Made by a program: the position numbers and the translations under genes. The notes below the pieces were generated by a model. That model searched no databases. It saw only the letters and a program-made list of their open reading frames with translations, and was not told where the DNA came from. This document shows, piece after piece, positions 1 through 8,408 of a stretch of DNA of 10,585 bases. Every line of letters begins with the position of its first letter. The first letter of the stretch is position 1. The stretch is from Chitinophagaceae bacterium (lineage in GTDB: Bacteria > Bacteroidota > Bacteroidia > Chitinophagales > Chitinophagaceae): positions 1 to 10,585 of the forward strand of contig CANHSD010000093.1 in the NCBI GenBank assembly GCA_947463105.1, given 5' to 3'.

Positions 1-652
1 CTTTGTTTTCGTTTTTGCGGCCGCCGAACTTCCTGATGAACCGGCCCTTGCTGTCAAACTGGAGGATATAATCAGAGCCGTATCCATCAGCCACATAGAT
101 GTCGCCATTGGGTGCCACTGCAGTTTCTGTTGGTCGGTAGGCATCCTCATCCTTGTAGGCGCCAATGGTATGCGGCTGGGCCAAAGAAAAGATAATCCTT
201 CCTTTAAGGTCGGTCTTTACCACATTTCCGGGCTGTGCTTTTGATTTTCCGGAAAGATCCTTGTAAAACCCATTGTCAACAATCAAGAGAAAATCTTCAT
301 CGTTTTCTTTGCTGATGGTTAGCCCGTGCCCAGCGGGAAATATAGTTCCCCAGGAATCCAGCAGCTGACCAGACTTATCAAAAATTAGAATGTTGTTGTG
401 GGTATCATCGCCCACCATGATCAGCCTGCCCTTGCTGTCTTGCACCATTTCGTGGCAGTTGATGACCGGATGGGTGCTCGCACTGATCTTGGCCCATCCA
501 TGATCTACTTTATAGGTAAAGCCATTGTGGCCAATGATCAATTCCTCTGGCTGCCTGTTCCTGTCAAAAATGGAAAAAGCAAATGATTTGCTGGCAAGCA
601 ATCCGGCTGAAGCAACTGCAGTAGACCGGATAAAGGTTCTTCTATTTTTCAT
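1..652 (-). CDS. Tat-exported NHL / six-bladed beta-propeller protein, 3' part missing
   Basis: The reading frame starts at the ATG at 650-652 (minus strand) and stays open to the window edge, giving 217 N-terminal residues. The first residues, MKNRRTFIRSTAVASAGLLA, form a twin-arginine signal: an RRTFI motif followed by a hydrophobic Ala/Leu/Ser stretch, so Tat export is likely. Behind it are several repeats of the NHL/propeller type, each with a small-residue beta strand and an Asp-Lys/Ser-Gly turn, for example DSKGRLIMVGDD, FDKSGQLLDSWG, NGDIYVADGYGSDYILQFD and SKGRFIRKFGG. The GHGLT and GDIYVAD motifs resemble six-bladed propellers annotated as peptidyl-alpha-hydroxyglycine alpha-amidating lyase-like. 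Enzymatic activity is not shown, and the family also holds non-enzymatic binding proteins. The gene diverges from pxpA; with the pxpA start at 704, about 51 bp separate the two starts. I am confident of the fold and export, but not of any substrate. Confidence 0.8.
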   Translation of the reverse strand, partial: MKNRRTFIRSTAVASAGLLASKSFAFSIFDRNRQPEELIIGHNGFTYKVDHGWAKISASTHPVINCHEMVQDSKGRLIMVGDDTHNNILIFDKSGQLLDSWGTIFPAGHGLTISKENDEDFLLIVDNGFYKDLSGKSKAQPGNVVKTDLKGRIIFSLAQPHTIGAYKDEDAYRPTETAVAPNGDIYVADGYGSDYILQFDSKGRFIRKFGGRKNENK

Positions 653-692
653 TGGATGAATGTAAGTAAAAAAAGGGAATTGTTATTTGAAC

Positions 693-700
693 TACATTTG
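693..700 (+). promoter_or_regulatory. Possible -7 element (TACATTTG) just before pxpA
   Basis: TACATTTG fits the Bacteroidota -7 consensus TAnnTTTG and ends three bases before the preferred pxpA ATG at 704. No TTG lies 19-21 bases upstream, so only half of the promoter is supported. If real, it would give a leaderless transcript. An eight-base motif with two free positions can easily occur by chance in this AT-rich gap. Confidence 0.25.
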
Positions 701-703
701 AAA

Positions 704-1450
704 ATGCTTGGGAAAATCGACCTGAACTGCGACATGGGCGAGGGCTATACAACCGATGCGCTGATCATGCCGTTGATCAGTTCGGCGAACATTGCCTGTG
801 GATACCATGCCGGTGGGGGAGAACTGATGCGCCAAACCATCCGCCTGGCCCTGCAACACCAGGTTTCCATCGGCGCCCATCCTTCTTTTGATGACAAGCT
901 AGGCTTCGGGAGAAGGGAAATGCATTTGTCATCGGATGAAATTCATGGGATTATCCATGATCAGCTCAACATCATCCGGAAAGCTGCAGCAGAGGAGGGC
1001 GCAGTTCTGCACCATGTAAAACCCCATGGTGCGCTGTACAACATGGCTGCAAAAGATGCCATGGTTGCCGATGCCATATCAAGGGCAATAAAAGCAATTG
1101 ATGATTCCTTGATTTTATATGGATTGCCCAACAGCGCTTCGGAAACGTCGGCAAGCCAACACGGGCTGGGGTTTTACAGGGAAGTATTTTCAGACAGGAC
1201 TTATACAGATGAGGGGATGTTGACCCCACGAGCCAACACCAATGCCATGATTAAAACAGCGGAACAAGGCGTTGCACAAGTTTTGCAAATCATCCTGCAA
1301 GAAACCTTACAATCAACCACAGGGCAGGAAATTCCAATCAAGGCTGATACTATATGCATTCACGGTGATGGCGAACACGCAATAGAATTTGCCCAAGAGA
1401 TCAACAGGACCCTGCATCAAAACAAGATCACCATAAGCGCGATAAAATGA
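704..1450 (+). CDS. pxpA: 5-oxoprolinase subunit A, LamB/YcsF family
   Basis: The 248-residue product matches the LamB/YcsF family almost end to end. PxpA works with PxpB and PxpC in the cytoplasm to open 5-oxoproline (pyroglutamate) to glutamate using ATP. Family motifs visible from the start at 704 are IDLNCDMGEG (5-14), SANIACGYHAGG (27-38), IGAHPSFDD (56-64), FGRREM (68-73), HVKPHGALYN (104-113), and CIHGDGEHA (218-226). The frame extends back to an ATG at 656. I prefer 704 because family members begin only a few residues before the DLN motif, and because 656 lies only 3 bp from the divergent start at 652. The stop overlaps the next gene's start as ATGA, which indicates translational coupling. 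No pxpB or pxpC gene is visible in the window, so its partners must be elsewhere or absent. Confidence 0.93.
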   Translation: MLGKIDLNCDMGEGYTTDALIMPLISSANIACGYHAGGGELMRQTIRLALQHQVSIGAHPSFDDKLGFGRREMHLSSDEIHGIIHDQLNIIRKAAAEEGAVLHHVKPHGALYNMAAKDAMVADAISRAIKAIDDSLILYGLPNSASETSASQHGLGFYREVFSDRTYTDEGMLTPRANTNAMIKTAEQGVAQVLQIILQETLQSTTGQEIPIKADTICIHGDGEHAIEFAQEINRTLHQNKITISAIK

Positions 1451-2625
1451 AGAAACAATCCTGGCTCAGCAACTCTCCTGTTATCGCAGCAGCTTTTTTG
1501 ATGGCCACTTCGGCCATTGGCCCTGGCTTCCTCACCCAGACAGCGGTGTTCACCAATACCCTGCTGGCAAGCTTTGGATTTGTGATCCTGATCTCCATCG
1601 TCTTGGATATTGGTGCACAAATGAACATCTGGAAAATTTTGGGGGCATCGGGCATGCGGGCACAGGAGTTGGCGAACAAGGTCATCCCCGGGGCCGGTTA
1701 TTTTCTCACCCTCCTGATTGTGGTGGGAGGACTGGCCTTCAATACCGGAAACCTTGCTGGTGCGGGCCTTGGACTGAATGTGTTGACCGGGTGGGATACC
1801 AATACAGGAGCGATCATCAGTGCGGGTATAGCCGTTCTGATTTTTATCAACAAGCAATCCCTCAGGTGGATGGACATCTTCGCAAAAGCATTGGGCCTGG
1901 TGATGATCGTGTTGACCCTTTATGTGGTCTTTGTTGCTTCACCACCTTTGGGAGAGGCCGTCCAGAAAACATTTGTTCCGGACAAGATTGACTTCATGGC
2001 CATCATCACCCTGGTGGGAGGAACGGTTGGCGGTTACATCAGTTTTGCAGGAGCACACAGGCTGATTGATGCAGGGCTGACCGGGCCCGAGCACACAAAG
2101 GAAGTCAGCAACTCCGCTGTTTCAGCCATTCTGATTGCCTCCATCATGCGCGTGCTTTTGTTTCTTGCTGCGCTGGGGGTGGTCTCAAAAGGACTTTCCC
2201 TTGACAGCAGCAATCCTGCGGCATCTGTTTTTCAACTCGCTGCCGGAAAACTGGGCTACATGATTTTCGGAATCGTGATGTGGAGTGCAGCCATCACTTC
2301 AGTGGTGGGATCGGCTTACACCTCCATTTCCTTTTTCCGCTCCTTTCATCCGGCCTTTGAAAAAAACGAAAAGCCCATGCTGGTTGGGTTTGTACTGGTT
2401 GCACTCTTTGTTTTTATCACCATCGGCAAACCAGTAAAAACATTGGTGATTGTTGGGGCATTGAATGGATTCATCCTGCCAATCTCGTTGGGATTGATAC
2501 TGCTTGCGGCATCCAGAAAAAAAATAATAGGGGAGTATAAACATCCCCTATTCTTGAAAATATTTGGTCTGGTTGTGGTGCTGGCCACCTTATTCCTCAG
2601 TGTAAAAACAATCTCCAGCTTATGA
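1447..2625 (+). CDS. ycsG: YcsG-type Nramp-like permease lacking the metal-binding motifs
   Basis: This 392-residue, strongly hydrophobic protein has about 10-11 membrane segments and an Nramp-like (LeuT-fold) layout. It closely resembles Bacillus YcsG, which is encoded next to the YcsF/PxpA protein. Where canonical Nramp transporters carry DPGN in TM1, this protein has GPGFLTQTAVFTN (25-37). Where they carry MPH in TM6, it has GGYISFAGAHR (195-205). The Asp, Asn and Met ligands for Mn/Fe are therefore not in their usual places. The gene starts inside the pxpA stop (ATGA), so the two are translationally coupled. I infer that the substrate is not a transition metal and may be 5-oxoproline or a related amino acid feeding PxpA. 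A generic pipeline would probably call it a divalent metal transporter. Family assignment is secure; substrate is unknown. Confidence 0.88.
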   Translation: MKKQSWLSNSPVIAAAFLMATSAIGPGFLTQTAVFTNTLLASFGFVILISIVLDIGAQMNIWKILGASGMRAQELANKVIPGAGYFLTLLIVVGGLAFNTGNLAGAGLGLNVLTGWDTNTGAIISAGIAVLIFINKQSLRWMDIFAKALGLVMIVLTLYVVFVASPPLGEAVQKTFVPDKIDFMAIITLVGGTVGGYISFAGAHRLIDAGLTGPEHTKEVSNSAVSAILIASIMRVLLFLAALGVVSKGLSLDSSNPAASVFQLAAGKLGYMIFGIVMWSAAITSVVGSAYTSISFFRSFHPAFEKNEKPMLVGFVLVALFVFITIGKPVKTLVIVGALNGFILPISLGLILLAASRKKIIGEYKHPLFLKIFGLVVVLATLFLSVKTISSL

Positions 2626-2640
2626 TGCTGCAGTCCATAT

Positions 2641-2657
2641 TTTCAGAATGAATGAAA
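2641..2657. terminator. Weak hairpin between the convergent permease and helicase genes
   Basis: The 39-bp convergent gap holds a short inverted repeat, TTTCA (2641-2645) and TGAAA (2653-2657), with a seven-base loop. There is no GC-rich stem and no clear T run, so it is at best a weak bidirectional terminator. Confidence 0.15.
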
Positions 2658-2664
2658 GCCTCCG

Positions 2665-5600
2665 TTAACTGAAGAGGTATTCCACATCCTCTCTTGTCAG
2701 CGTCTTCACAAAACCATCGTCATCAGAAACAAGGTCTTTGGCAAGGGCCCTTTTCTTGTCTTGGAGTTGGAGGATCTTGTCTTCAATGGTATCCTTGCAA
2801 ATCATGCGGTATGCAAAGATATTCTTGGTCTGACCGATACGGTGCGTCCGGTCAATGGCCTGTTGCTCAACGGCAGGATTCCACCAAGGGTCAACAATGT
2901 ATACGTAGTCTGCTGCCGTAAGGTTAAGTCCCACACCACCCGCTTTCAGTGAGATCAGGAATACCCTCACCTCATCATTTTTCTGGAAACTCTGGATGGC
3001 TTTTTCCCGGTCAACAGCAGAAGTGCTTCCATCGAAATATTCGAATTTCACACCCAAAGCAGTCAGTTTTTCCCTGATCAATCCCAGCATCCCCAGGAAC
3101 TGAGAGAAGACCAGAGCCTTGTGGTTGCCAATGTTTTCAGTGATTTCCCTTGACAGTTCGTCTAGTTTGACAGATACGTTTGGCATCTGCTCACTCTCGT
3201 TCATGATGGCTGGTGAATCACAGATCTGGCGCAGCTTCATCAGGCCTTGCAGGATGGTCAGCTGGGATTTTTGGATGCCCTGCTCCTTGATTACGCCCAG
3301 GATTTTGTCGCGGTAATCATTCCTGTATGCATCATAAATATTGCGTTGTTCCTCTTCCATTTCACAGAACAGGATGGTCTCTGTTTTTTCCGGAAGGTCT
3401 TTGGCCACCTGCTCTTTGGTGCGCCTGAGGATGAATGGAAACAGGAGTTTTTTCAGGTGTTCCTTGTGCTCCCTCTCGCCAAATTTATCAATGGGTGTGG
3501 CAAACTCATTCCTGAAATATTCAACACTTCCCAGCATGCCAGGATTCAGGAAGTTCATCTGCGCATAGATATCGAAAGTATTGTTCTGCAATGGCGTACC
3601 GCTCATGCAAAGCCTGTTTTTTGCATTCAGCAAACAGGCCGCTTTGGTCACCTTGCTCTGCGGATTCTTGATGGCCTGCGATTCATCCAATACGATATAA
3701 TCAAAATTCGTCTCCAGCATGAACTTGATGTCACTGCGGAGGGTTCCGTAGGTAGTGATGATCACATCATGGTCATCAAATATTTTCTTGTCGCGGATCC
3801 TTTCGCCACCATGGTGGATGCGGTAGGTCAGCTTGGGTGTGAATTTTTTGATCTCATTTTCCCAGTTGAACATCAAGGTAGTCGGACAAACAACGATGGC
3901 CGTCATGTTTTCATTGTTGTCGCGGTAGCGTTGCAATGAAGACAAGGCCTGGATGGTTTTACCAAGACCCATGTCATCGGCCAGGATACCCCCCCAACCC
4001 ACTTCCGTCAGATAGTTCAGCCAATGGTAACCGGCAACCTGGTAAGGCCTGAGAATTTCTGCCAGTTGTTTTGGGGGATCAATTTCATTGATCCTGTTGA
4101 AAGACCTGAGCCTTTCATATTTTTCTTCCAGCTTGATCATAACCTCTGTTTCATCAATGTTGTTGTACAGTTCATCGATGACACTGAGGTGATACTTTGA
4201 AAGCCTTAACTGGTCTGTTTTTCCTTCTCCAACCCTGAACAGCAAAGAGTATTTTTTCAGCCACTCATCGGGAAGAATACCAAGTGTTCCATCGTTCAAC
4301 TGAACAATCTGTTGCTTGTTGTTCAAGGCACGCTTGATCTCTTCAATGGATACTTTCTGGTCGCCAAAAATGATTTCCACCTTTGCATCAAACCAATCCA
4401 CCCCATTGCTGATCTGGATCCTGGTCTGTGGTTTTGCAGTATTGAACCTGTAGTTTTTCAAGACTTCAAATCCAATGACCGGCACCTGGAACTCTTTCAT
4501 CGCATCCACAAACAGGAAGAACCAGTTGTTCCTCAATACTTCGGTTCCTTTCAATACCAGGTTGAAACTGTTTTCTGTATTGATGAAGTTGGAATGAAGT
4601 GAGCCCAGTTTTTTGACAAACTCCCTTTCCTTCTCCAGGTCTCTTTTGATCATTTTGATCTTTCCGTTTTCGGGCAGAAAGATTGTTTCCTTATCAGTAT
4701 ATTTAACTTCGTATCCCTGGTAAAGAAATATAGGCGTAAAGACCAGGTATTCATTTTTTTCCTGGAGCTGCAATTTGATTTCAGGCTCTCCGTTGAACAG
4801 CTCTGTCATCAAAGACTTGTCAAAATCAACTTTGTATTTTCTTGCAAATGGCAGCACTTCACGCTCCAGAAATTCTGGCCATTTTGAAAGGCTGATTTTT
4901 CTGTTTCTATCCGGGATGAAAGCTGTGATGGCTTCAAGGTCTTCCAGTGAGTTCCAGCAATACAACTGATCATTGAAAAGTGCAACCAATGAAGAAGACC
5001 ATTCATTGGCCGTCAATTCAATGTCCCACTCTTCAATAAATGCCACGGGGGTAATGGTTGCCTGCTTTTTTTCAAGCGCAACCTGCAATCCGGGCTTCAT
5101 CCTTCCGCTTCCAATCCCAATCTTCACAAGGTTGGCTGTTGTAAAAAGCTTGCCAGGTAAGAGTTTCAGGAACTGGGTTCGCTCCGCATGTTCTGCAAAG
5201 ATCTTGACGATTTTGGGATGCAGGTATTCGTCTATCAGCAAGGTTGTTTCTGCAGGAAGGCCCTCTTCTTCCGAATAAATAATGTTTTCCCAAATACCGG
5301 AGAAAGGCGAATTCCGGCTTACATACTTATCAATTTCTGAGCGCTGCAATTTTCTGACAGCATTCATCAGAGAAATATCTTCAGTGACCAACTCAGTGGT
5401 GGGCACATATTTGGAAAGATCAATGTGTTCAACCTTACCAAGGAATTCCATATTTTCCTGATCAAATTCACCACTGACCAATTCAACATTGAAGCCAGGA
5501 TATTTTCCGGGTGTTTCAATAAAGACTACGCCAAGCCTTTGTGAGGAAACCACAGGTTCGCTGAGAGTATTGACCACTTCAACCACTTCTTCTTTTCGCT

Positions 5601-6426
5601 GAACAATGGGCTTTTCCTCAACGATTGGTGTTGTCACCCTTTTGACTGTTGGGTCAAGCACCCTCAGGAAGGGCTTCCCGTCTTTGTAGGTAAACTCAAA
5701 TTTTGTCTGCCAATCGGGTTCATTCATGCTGTAGCCATAGATCCCCAGCAATTTGTTCTTTTCCTTGTCCCAGTTGCGGATGGTATCAAAGTATAAACTG
5801 CCGTAAGCGTTCAACAGCTGAAGAAAAAGAACGGTTTTGTGCACACAGAGCGGATGCGTTTCCTCAGTACACTTGCAGGAAGTATCAAAATTGCGCTCCT
5901 CATTTCTTTGGATGACCATTGGGAAAACCTCACCATTGAGATCCAGCTTGGCTTCCACCCGTTCATCCTTAGCACTGAGGATGGTGGCTTTTGTTGTCCT
6001 GAGCACCACTTCTGCTTTCTCGCAAACCTCCTGGGTGGCGAGCATCCGAATGGTGCGGAGTTCAATCTGCTTCATTTTGATGATCGTATGCCGTTGGTCG
6101 TACTTGATGGCATTGTCACCAATCATGTTCTTGTCTACAAGATCCTGCAACTGCAACAAGGCGGCAGCTTCATGTCTGCAAATATCACCCAGGTTGTACG
6201 GACAAGAGCAACGCAGTGCCATGGCACGCGGATCCTTGTACTTCTGCACGTGAACCTTGTAGAAAGTGCTGTAATTATCATCCTTGACCCTAAAACTCAC
6301 AGCACCCAGAAGATCGTCGTACTCAATGAATTCAACGTATCCTATCGCATGGATTTTTTTCCCACGACGAATGACTTCATCCGTTCCGTTGTTGTATATG
6401 AATTTCAATAGATGCGATAATGACAT
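2665..6426 (-). CDS. SNF2-family helicase/translocase with two SWIM zinc fingers
   Basis: The 1253-residue product is a cytoplasmic SNF2/RapA-like ATP-dependent DNA (or nucleoprotein) translocase. Two SWIM-type zinc motifs lie near the N-terminus: C73-S-C75...C83-R-H85 and C184-K-C186...C194-V-H196. The region from about 210 to 780 has no motif I recognise. The SNF2 N-terminal ATPase lobe begins near LRPYQ (792). It has Walker A DDMGLGKT (Lys823), a DESQ box (914-917) in the place of DEAH, and motif III MSGTPLQNN (941-949). The C-terminal lobe carries SLKAGGVGLNLT (1159-1170) and DPWWNPAVEQQAIDRTHRIGQ (1179-1199), with the expected arginines at 1193 and 1196. All core motifs look intact. SWIM-SNF2 proteins are common in bacteria, and most have no proven cellular role; transcription recycling or DNA repair is plausible. 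It lies 148 bp downstream of comB, so it may have its own promoter. Confidence 0.95.
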   Translation of the reverse strand: MSLSHLLKFIYNNGTDEVIRRGKKIHAIGYVEFIEYDDLLGAVSFRVKDDNYSTFYKVHVQKYKDPRAMALRCSCPYNLGDICRHEAAALLQLQDLVDKNMIGDNAIKYDQRHTIIKMKQIELRTIRMLATQEVCEKAEVVLRTTKATILSAKDERVEAKLDLNGEVFPMVIQRNEERNFDTSCKCTEETHPLCVHKTVLFLQLLNAYGSLYFDTIRNWDKEKNKLLGIYGYSMNEPDWQTKFEFTYKDGKPFLRVLDPTVKRVTTPIVEEKPIVQRKEEVVEVVNTLSEPVVSSQRLGVVFIETPGKYPGFNVELVSGEFDQENMEFLGKVEHIDLSKYVPTTELVTEDISLMNAVRKLQRSEIDKYVSRNSPFSGIWENIIYSEEEGLPAETTLLIDEYLHPKIVKIFAEHAERTQFLKLLPGKLFTTANLVKIGIGSGRMKPGLQVALEKKQATITPVAFIEEWDIELTANEWSSSLVALFNDQLYCWNSLEDLEAITAFIPDRNRKISLSKWPEFLEREVLPFARKYKVDFDKSLMTELFNGEPEIKLQLQEKNEYLVFTPIFLYQGYEVKYTDKETIFLPENGKIKMIKRDLEKEREFVKKLGSLHSNFINTENSFNLVLKGTEVLRNNWFFLFVDAMKEFQVPVIGFEVLKNYRFNTAKPQTRIQISNGVDWFDAKVEIIFGDQKVSIEEIKRALNNKQQIVQLNDGTLGILPDEWLKKYSLLFRVGEGKTDQLRLSKYHLSVIDELYNNIDETEVMIKLEEKYERLRSFNRINEIDPPKQLAEILRPYQVAGYHWLNYLTEVGWGGILADDMGLGKTIQALSSLQRYRDNNENMTAIVVCPTTLMFNWENEIKKFTPKLTYRIHHGGERIRDKKIFDDHDVIITTYGTLRSDIKFMLETNFDYIVLDESQAIKNPQSKVTKAACLLNAKNRLCMSGTPLQNNTFDIYAQMNFLNPGMLGSVEYFRNEFATPIDKFGEREHKEHLKKLLFPFILRRTKEQVAKDLPEKTETILFCEMEEEQRNIYDAYRNDYRDKILGVIKEQGIQKSQLTILQGLMKLRQICDSPAIMNESEQMPNVSVKLDELSREITENIGNHKALVFSQFLGMLGLIREKLTALGVKFEYFDGSTSAVDREKAIQSFQKNDEVRVFLISLKAGGVGLNLTAADYVYIVDPWWNPAVEQQAIDRTHRIGQTKNIFAYRMICKDTIEDKILQLQDKKRALAKDLVSDDDGFVKTLTREDVEYLFS

Positions 6427-6574
6427 GGATGCTGTTGGGTTAATCTGCGAAATTAGTGCAAAAGAACCCTATTCCTATCGCTTGTCAACTATAAATTAGT
6501 TAGCTCGAAAAACAAGAATAATGTGGAAAAAAATCAGTAAATTAAGCGGTTTTCGGCATCGGGGATTTGCTGCT
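6427..6574. other. Intergenic region between comB and the helicase gene
   Basis: This is the longest non-coding gap, 148 bp, AT-rich in the half nearest the helicase. It should hold the helicase promoter. On the minus strand TAATTTCG (6448-6455) is one base off the TAnnTTTG consensus, but no properly spaced TTG accompanies it. I see no convincing terminator stem after comB, so read-through from comB into the helicase gene is possible. Confidence 0.3.
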
Positions 6575-7309
6575 TTATCCTTCCAACACCAACCTATCCC
6601 CCCTGAAAATCGGGAGCACGTTTGCGCCATCGGCCGTCAAGCAGTAACGGATGTCTTTTTCCAGGCCATAGTTCATCAGGCGATGATAATGCGTGGCGCC
6701 GCGGCGTTCCATGAAACCAAACCTGTCTTCGCCCGCCTCCAGGAATAAACTCTCGGCCATCTTGGAAGAATCGCAATGCATCTCAAAATGATCCTTGATC
6801 CTGTTGATCACAGCGCCAGCGAAAATGGTATCTTCCATGTTGACCCTGTCCTTCCAGGCAGAACAGCCCAGAAAAACATCTCTGTCTGATGCAATCAGGT
6901 AATCACAAACCGCAGAAAGATTTGGGAAAGACCCAGTGATGATTTCTGGCGCACCGCTGTCAAGAGCCATGTGCAAGAGCTTGGTTCCATTGGTGGTTGT
7001 TAAAACAAGCAACTTGTTTTCAATGAATTCCCTCGGGTATTCAAATGGGGAGTTGCCATAACTCAATCCCGCTGCAACCCTGCCATCGCGTTCACCGGCT
7101 GTAATCCCATTGAGCTCTTGCCCAAGTTCGATGCAGCGGGGTACGGTAGCCACAGGAATCACGGCCGCTGCGCCATTGTACAAAGCAGTAGCGATGGTAG
7201 ATGTAGCCCTCAACACATCGATGATCACCACAACACTGTTGCTGATGTCATACAAGTTGAGGAGTGCGGGAGATAATGAAGTGAAAAGCTTTCTCTGTTG
7301 CAAGCCCAT
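6575..7309 (-). CDS. comB: 2-phosphosulfolactate phosphatase family protein (ComB)
   Basis: The 244-residue protein has the ComB hallmarks: IIDVLRATST (29-38), GERDG (72-76), TTTNGT (104-109), CSAWKDRVNMEDT (149-161) and a C-terminal ATHYHRLMNYGLEKDI (205-220). The length is normal for the family, and the start at 7309 gives the usual LSPALLNLYD opening. In methanogens ComB is a Mg-dependent phosphatase that converts 2-phospho-3-sulfolactate to 3-sulfolactate on the way to coenzyme M. Bacteroidota are not known to make coenzyme M, and no comA, comC or comDE is visible here, so the natural substrate is uncertain; a sulfonate or another phosphoester are both possible. The start lies five bases after the gcvT stop on the same strand, so the two are very likely co-transcribed. 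Confidence 0.9.
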   Translation of the reverse strand: MGLQQRKLFTSLSPALLNLYDISNSVVVIIDVLRATSTIATALYNGAAAVIPVATVPRCIELGQELNGITAGERDGRVAAGLSYGNSPFEYPREFIENKLLVLTTTNGTKLLHMALDSGAPEIITGSFPNLSAVCDYLIASDRDVFLGCSAWKDRVNMEDTIFAGAVINRIKDHFEMHCDSSKMAESLFLEAGEDRFGFMERRGATHYHRLMNYGLEKDIRYCLTADGANVLPIFRGDRLVLEG

Positions 7310-7314
7310 CAGAC

Positions 7315-8403
7315 TTATTTTACAAATGGAAGCTGAACCACAACCGCCTTGATTTGCTTGTCGCGGATATCAACAAAAATTTCAGACCCAACCGCAGCAA
7401 ATTCAGCAAGCACATAGCCCATGCCAATGCCCTTGTTGAGGGTTGGGGATTGTGTTCCTGACGTTACGCGGCCAATGAGGTTGCCTTCTTCATCCCTTAT
7501 CATGTAATCATGGCGGGGAATGCCACGGTCTACCATTTCAAATCCAACCAGTTTCTTTTCAACGCCGGTTTCTTTCTGCTTTTTCAAGAAGGTTGAAGCA
7601 GTGAACTCTTTTGTAAATTTTGTGATCCATCCCAGCCCTGCTTCCAGTGGCGTAGAATAGTCATCAATATCGTTTCCGTAAAGGCAATATCCTTTTTCCA
7701 ATCTGAGTGTATCGCGGGCACCCAGGCCTACAGGCTTGATGCCTGAAGCGGCGCCGGCCTCAAAAATCGCGTTCCAAATTTTGACCGCATTGTCTCCTTC
7801 GTCTTCAAAATAAATTTCGACCCCACCCGCACCTGTGTAGCCGGTTGCACTCACCAATACATTGTCAACGCCAGCAAAAAGGCCTTTTGAAAACGTATAG
7901 TATTTCATGTTGAGGATGTCCATCTCGGTGAGGGGTTGTAACACTTTTGTGGCGTTAGGCCCCTGAATGGCCAACAGACAGGTCTTGTCTGAAATATTGT
8001 GCATGTCAACCTTCCCTTGATTGAATTCCTGGATCCAGTCCCAGTCTTTTTTGATGTTGGATGCATTCACCACCAACATGTAAACCTTGTTTTGTTCTAC
8101 ACAATAGACCAGCATGTCGTCAACAATACCGCCATTCTGGTTCAGGATAGAGCTGTACTGTGCCTGTCCATTTGTTAACTTGGAGGCGTCGTTGGAACTG
8201 ATCTGCTGGATCAGGGCCAAAGCATTTTCACCCTTCAAAACGAATTCACCCATGTGGCTTACGTCAAAAACACCAACATTGTTGCGAACAGCATGGTGCT
8301 CATCATTGATGCCGGTATAGGAAATAGGCATGTTGTAGCCTGCAAACTCGGCCATTTTAGCGCCAAGTGCCTGGTGAAGATGGGTGAAGGGGGTCGATTT
8401 CAT
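7315..8403 (-). CDS. gcvT: Glycine cleavage system T-protein (aminomethyltransferase)
   Basis: The 362-residue product is a full-length GcvT. With tetrahydrofolate it takes the aminomethyl group from lipoylated H-protein, releasing ammonia and making 5,10-methylene-THF. Motifs in the folate-binding N-terminal part are AEFAGYNMPISY (18-29), GVFDVSHMGEF (44-54) and NGGIVDDMLVY (90-100); the last carries the Asp pair that includes the family's catalytic Asp. GLGARDTLRLEKGYCLYGND follows in the middle, and a GcvT C-terminal barrel ends the protein. The ATG at 8401-8403 gives the normal family N-terminus (TPFTHLHQALGAKM). gcvH and gcvP are not in the window; a separate gcvT is usual in Bacteroidota. 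A well-spaced promoter lies immediately upstream. comB follows after five bases. Confidence 0.97.
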   Translation of the reverse strand: MKSTPFTHLHQALGAKMAEFAGYNMPISYTGINDEHHAVRNNVGVFDVSHMGEFVLKGENALALIQQISSNDASKLTNGQAQYSSILNQNGGIVDDMLVYCVEQNKVYMLVVNASNIKKDWDWIQEFNQGKVDMHNISDKTCLLAIQGPNATKVLQPLTEMDILNMKYYTFSKGLFAGVDNVLVSATGYTGAGGVEIYFEDEGDNAVKIWNAIFEAGAASGIKPVGLGARDTLRLEKGYCLYGNDIDDYSTPLEAGLGWITKFTKEFTASTFLKKQKETGVEKKLVGFEMVDRGIPRHDYMIRDEEGNLIGRVTSGTQSPTLNKGIGMGYVLAEFAAVGSEIFVDIRDKQIKAVVVQLPFVK

Positions 8404-8408
8404 GGGGG

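Noticed and set aside
656..703. N-terminal extension of pxpA starting at ATG 656
   Set aside because: The 16 extra residues have no counterpart in the family, and the start would lie 3 bp from the divergent start at 652.
3247..3939. 230-codon open frame on the plus strand
   Set aside because: It lies wholly inside the helicase gene on the opposite strand, over its strongly conserved ATPase motifs, and its translation shows no family resemblance.
5839..6411. 190-codon open frame on the plus strand
   Set aside because: It is antisense to the helicase N-terminus, whose two SWIM motifs show that the minus strand is the coding strand.
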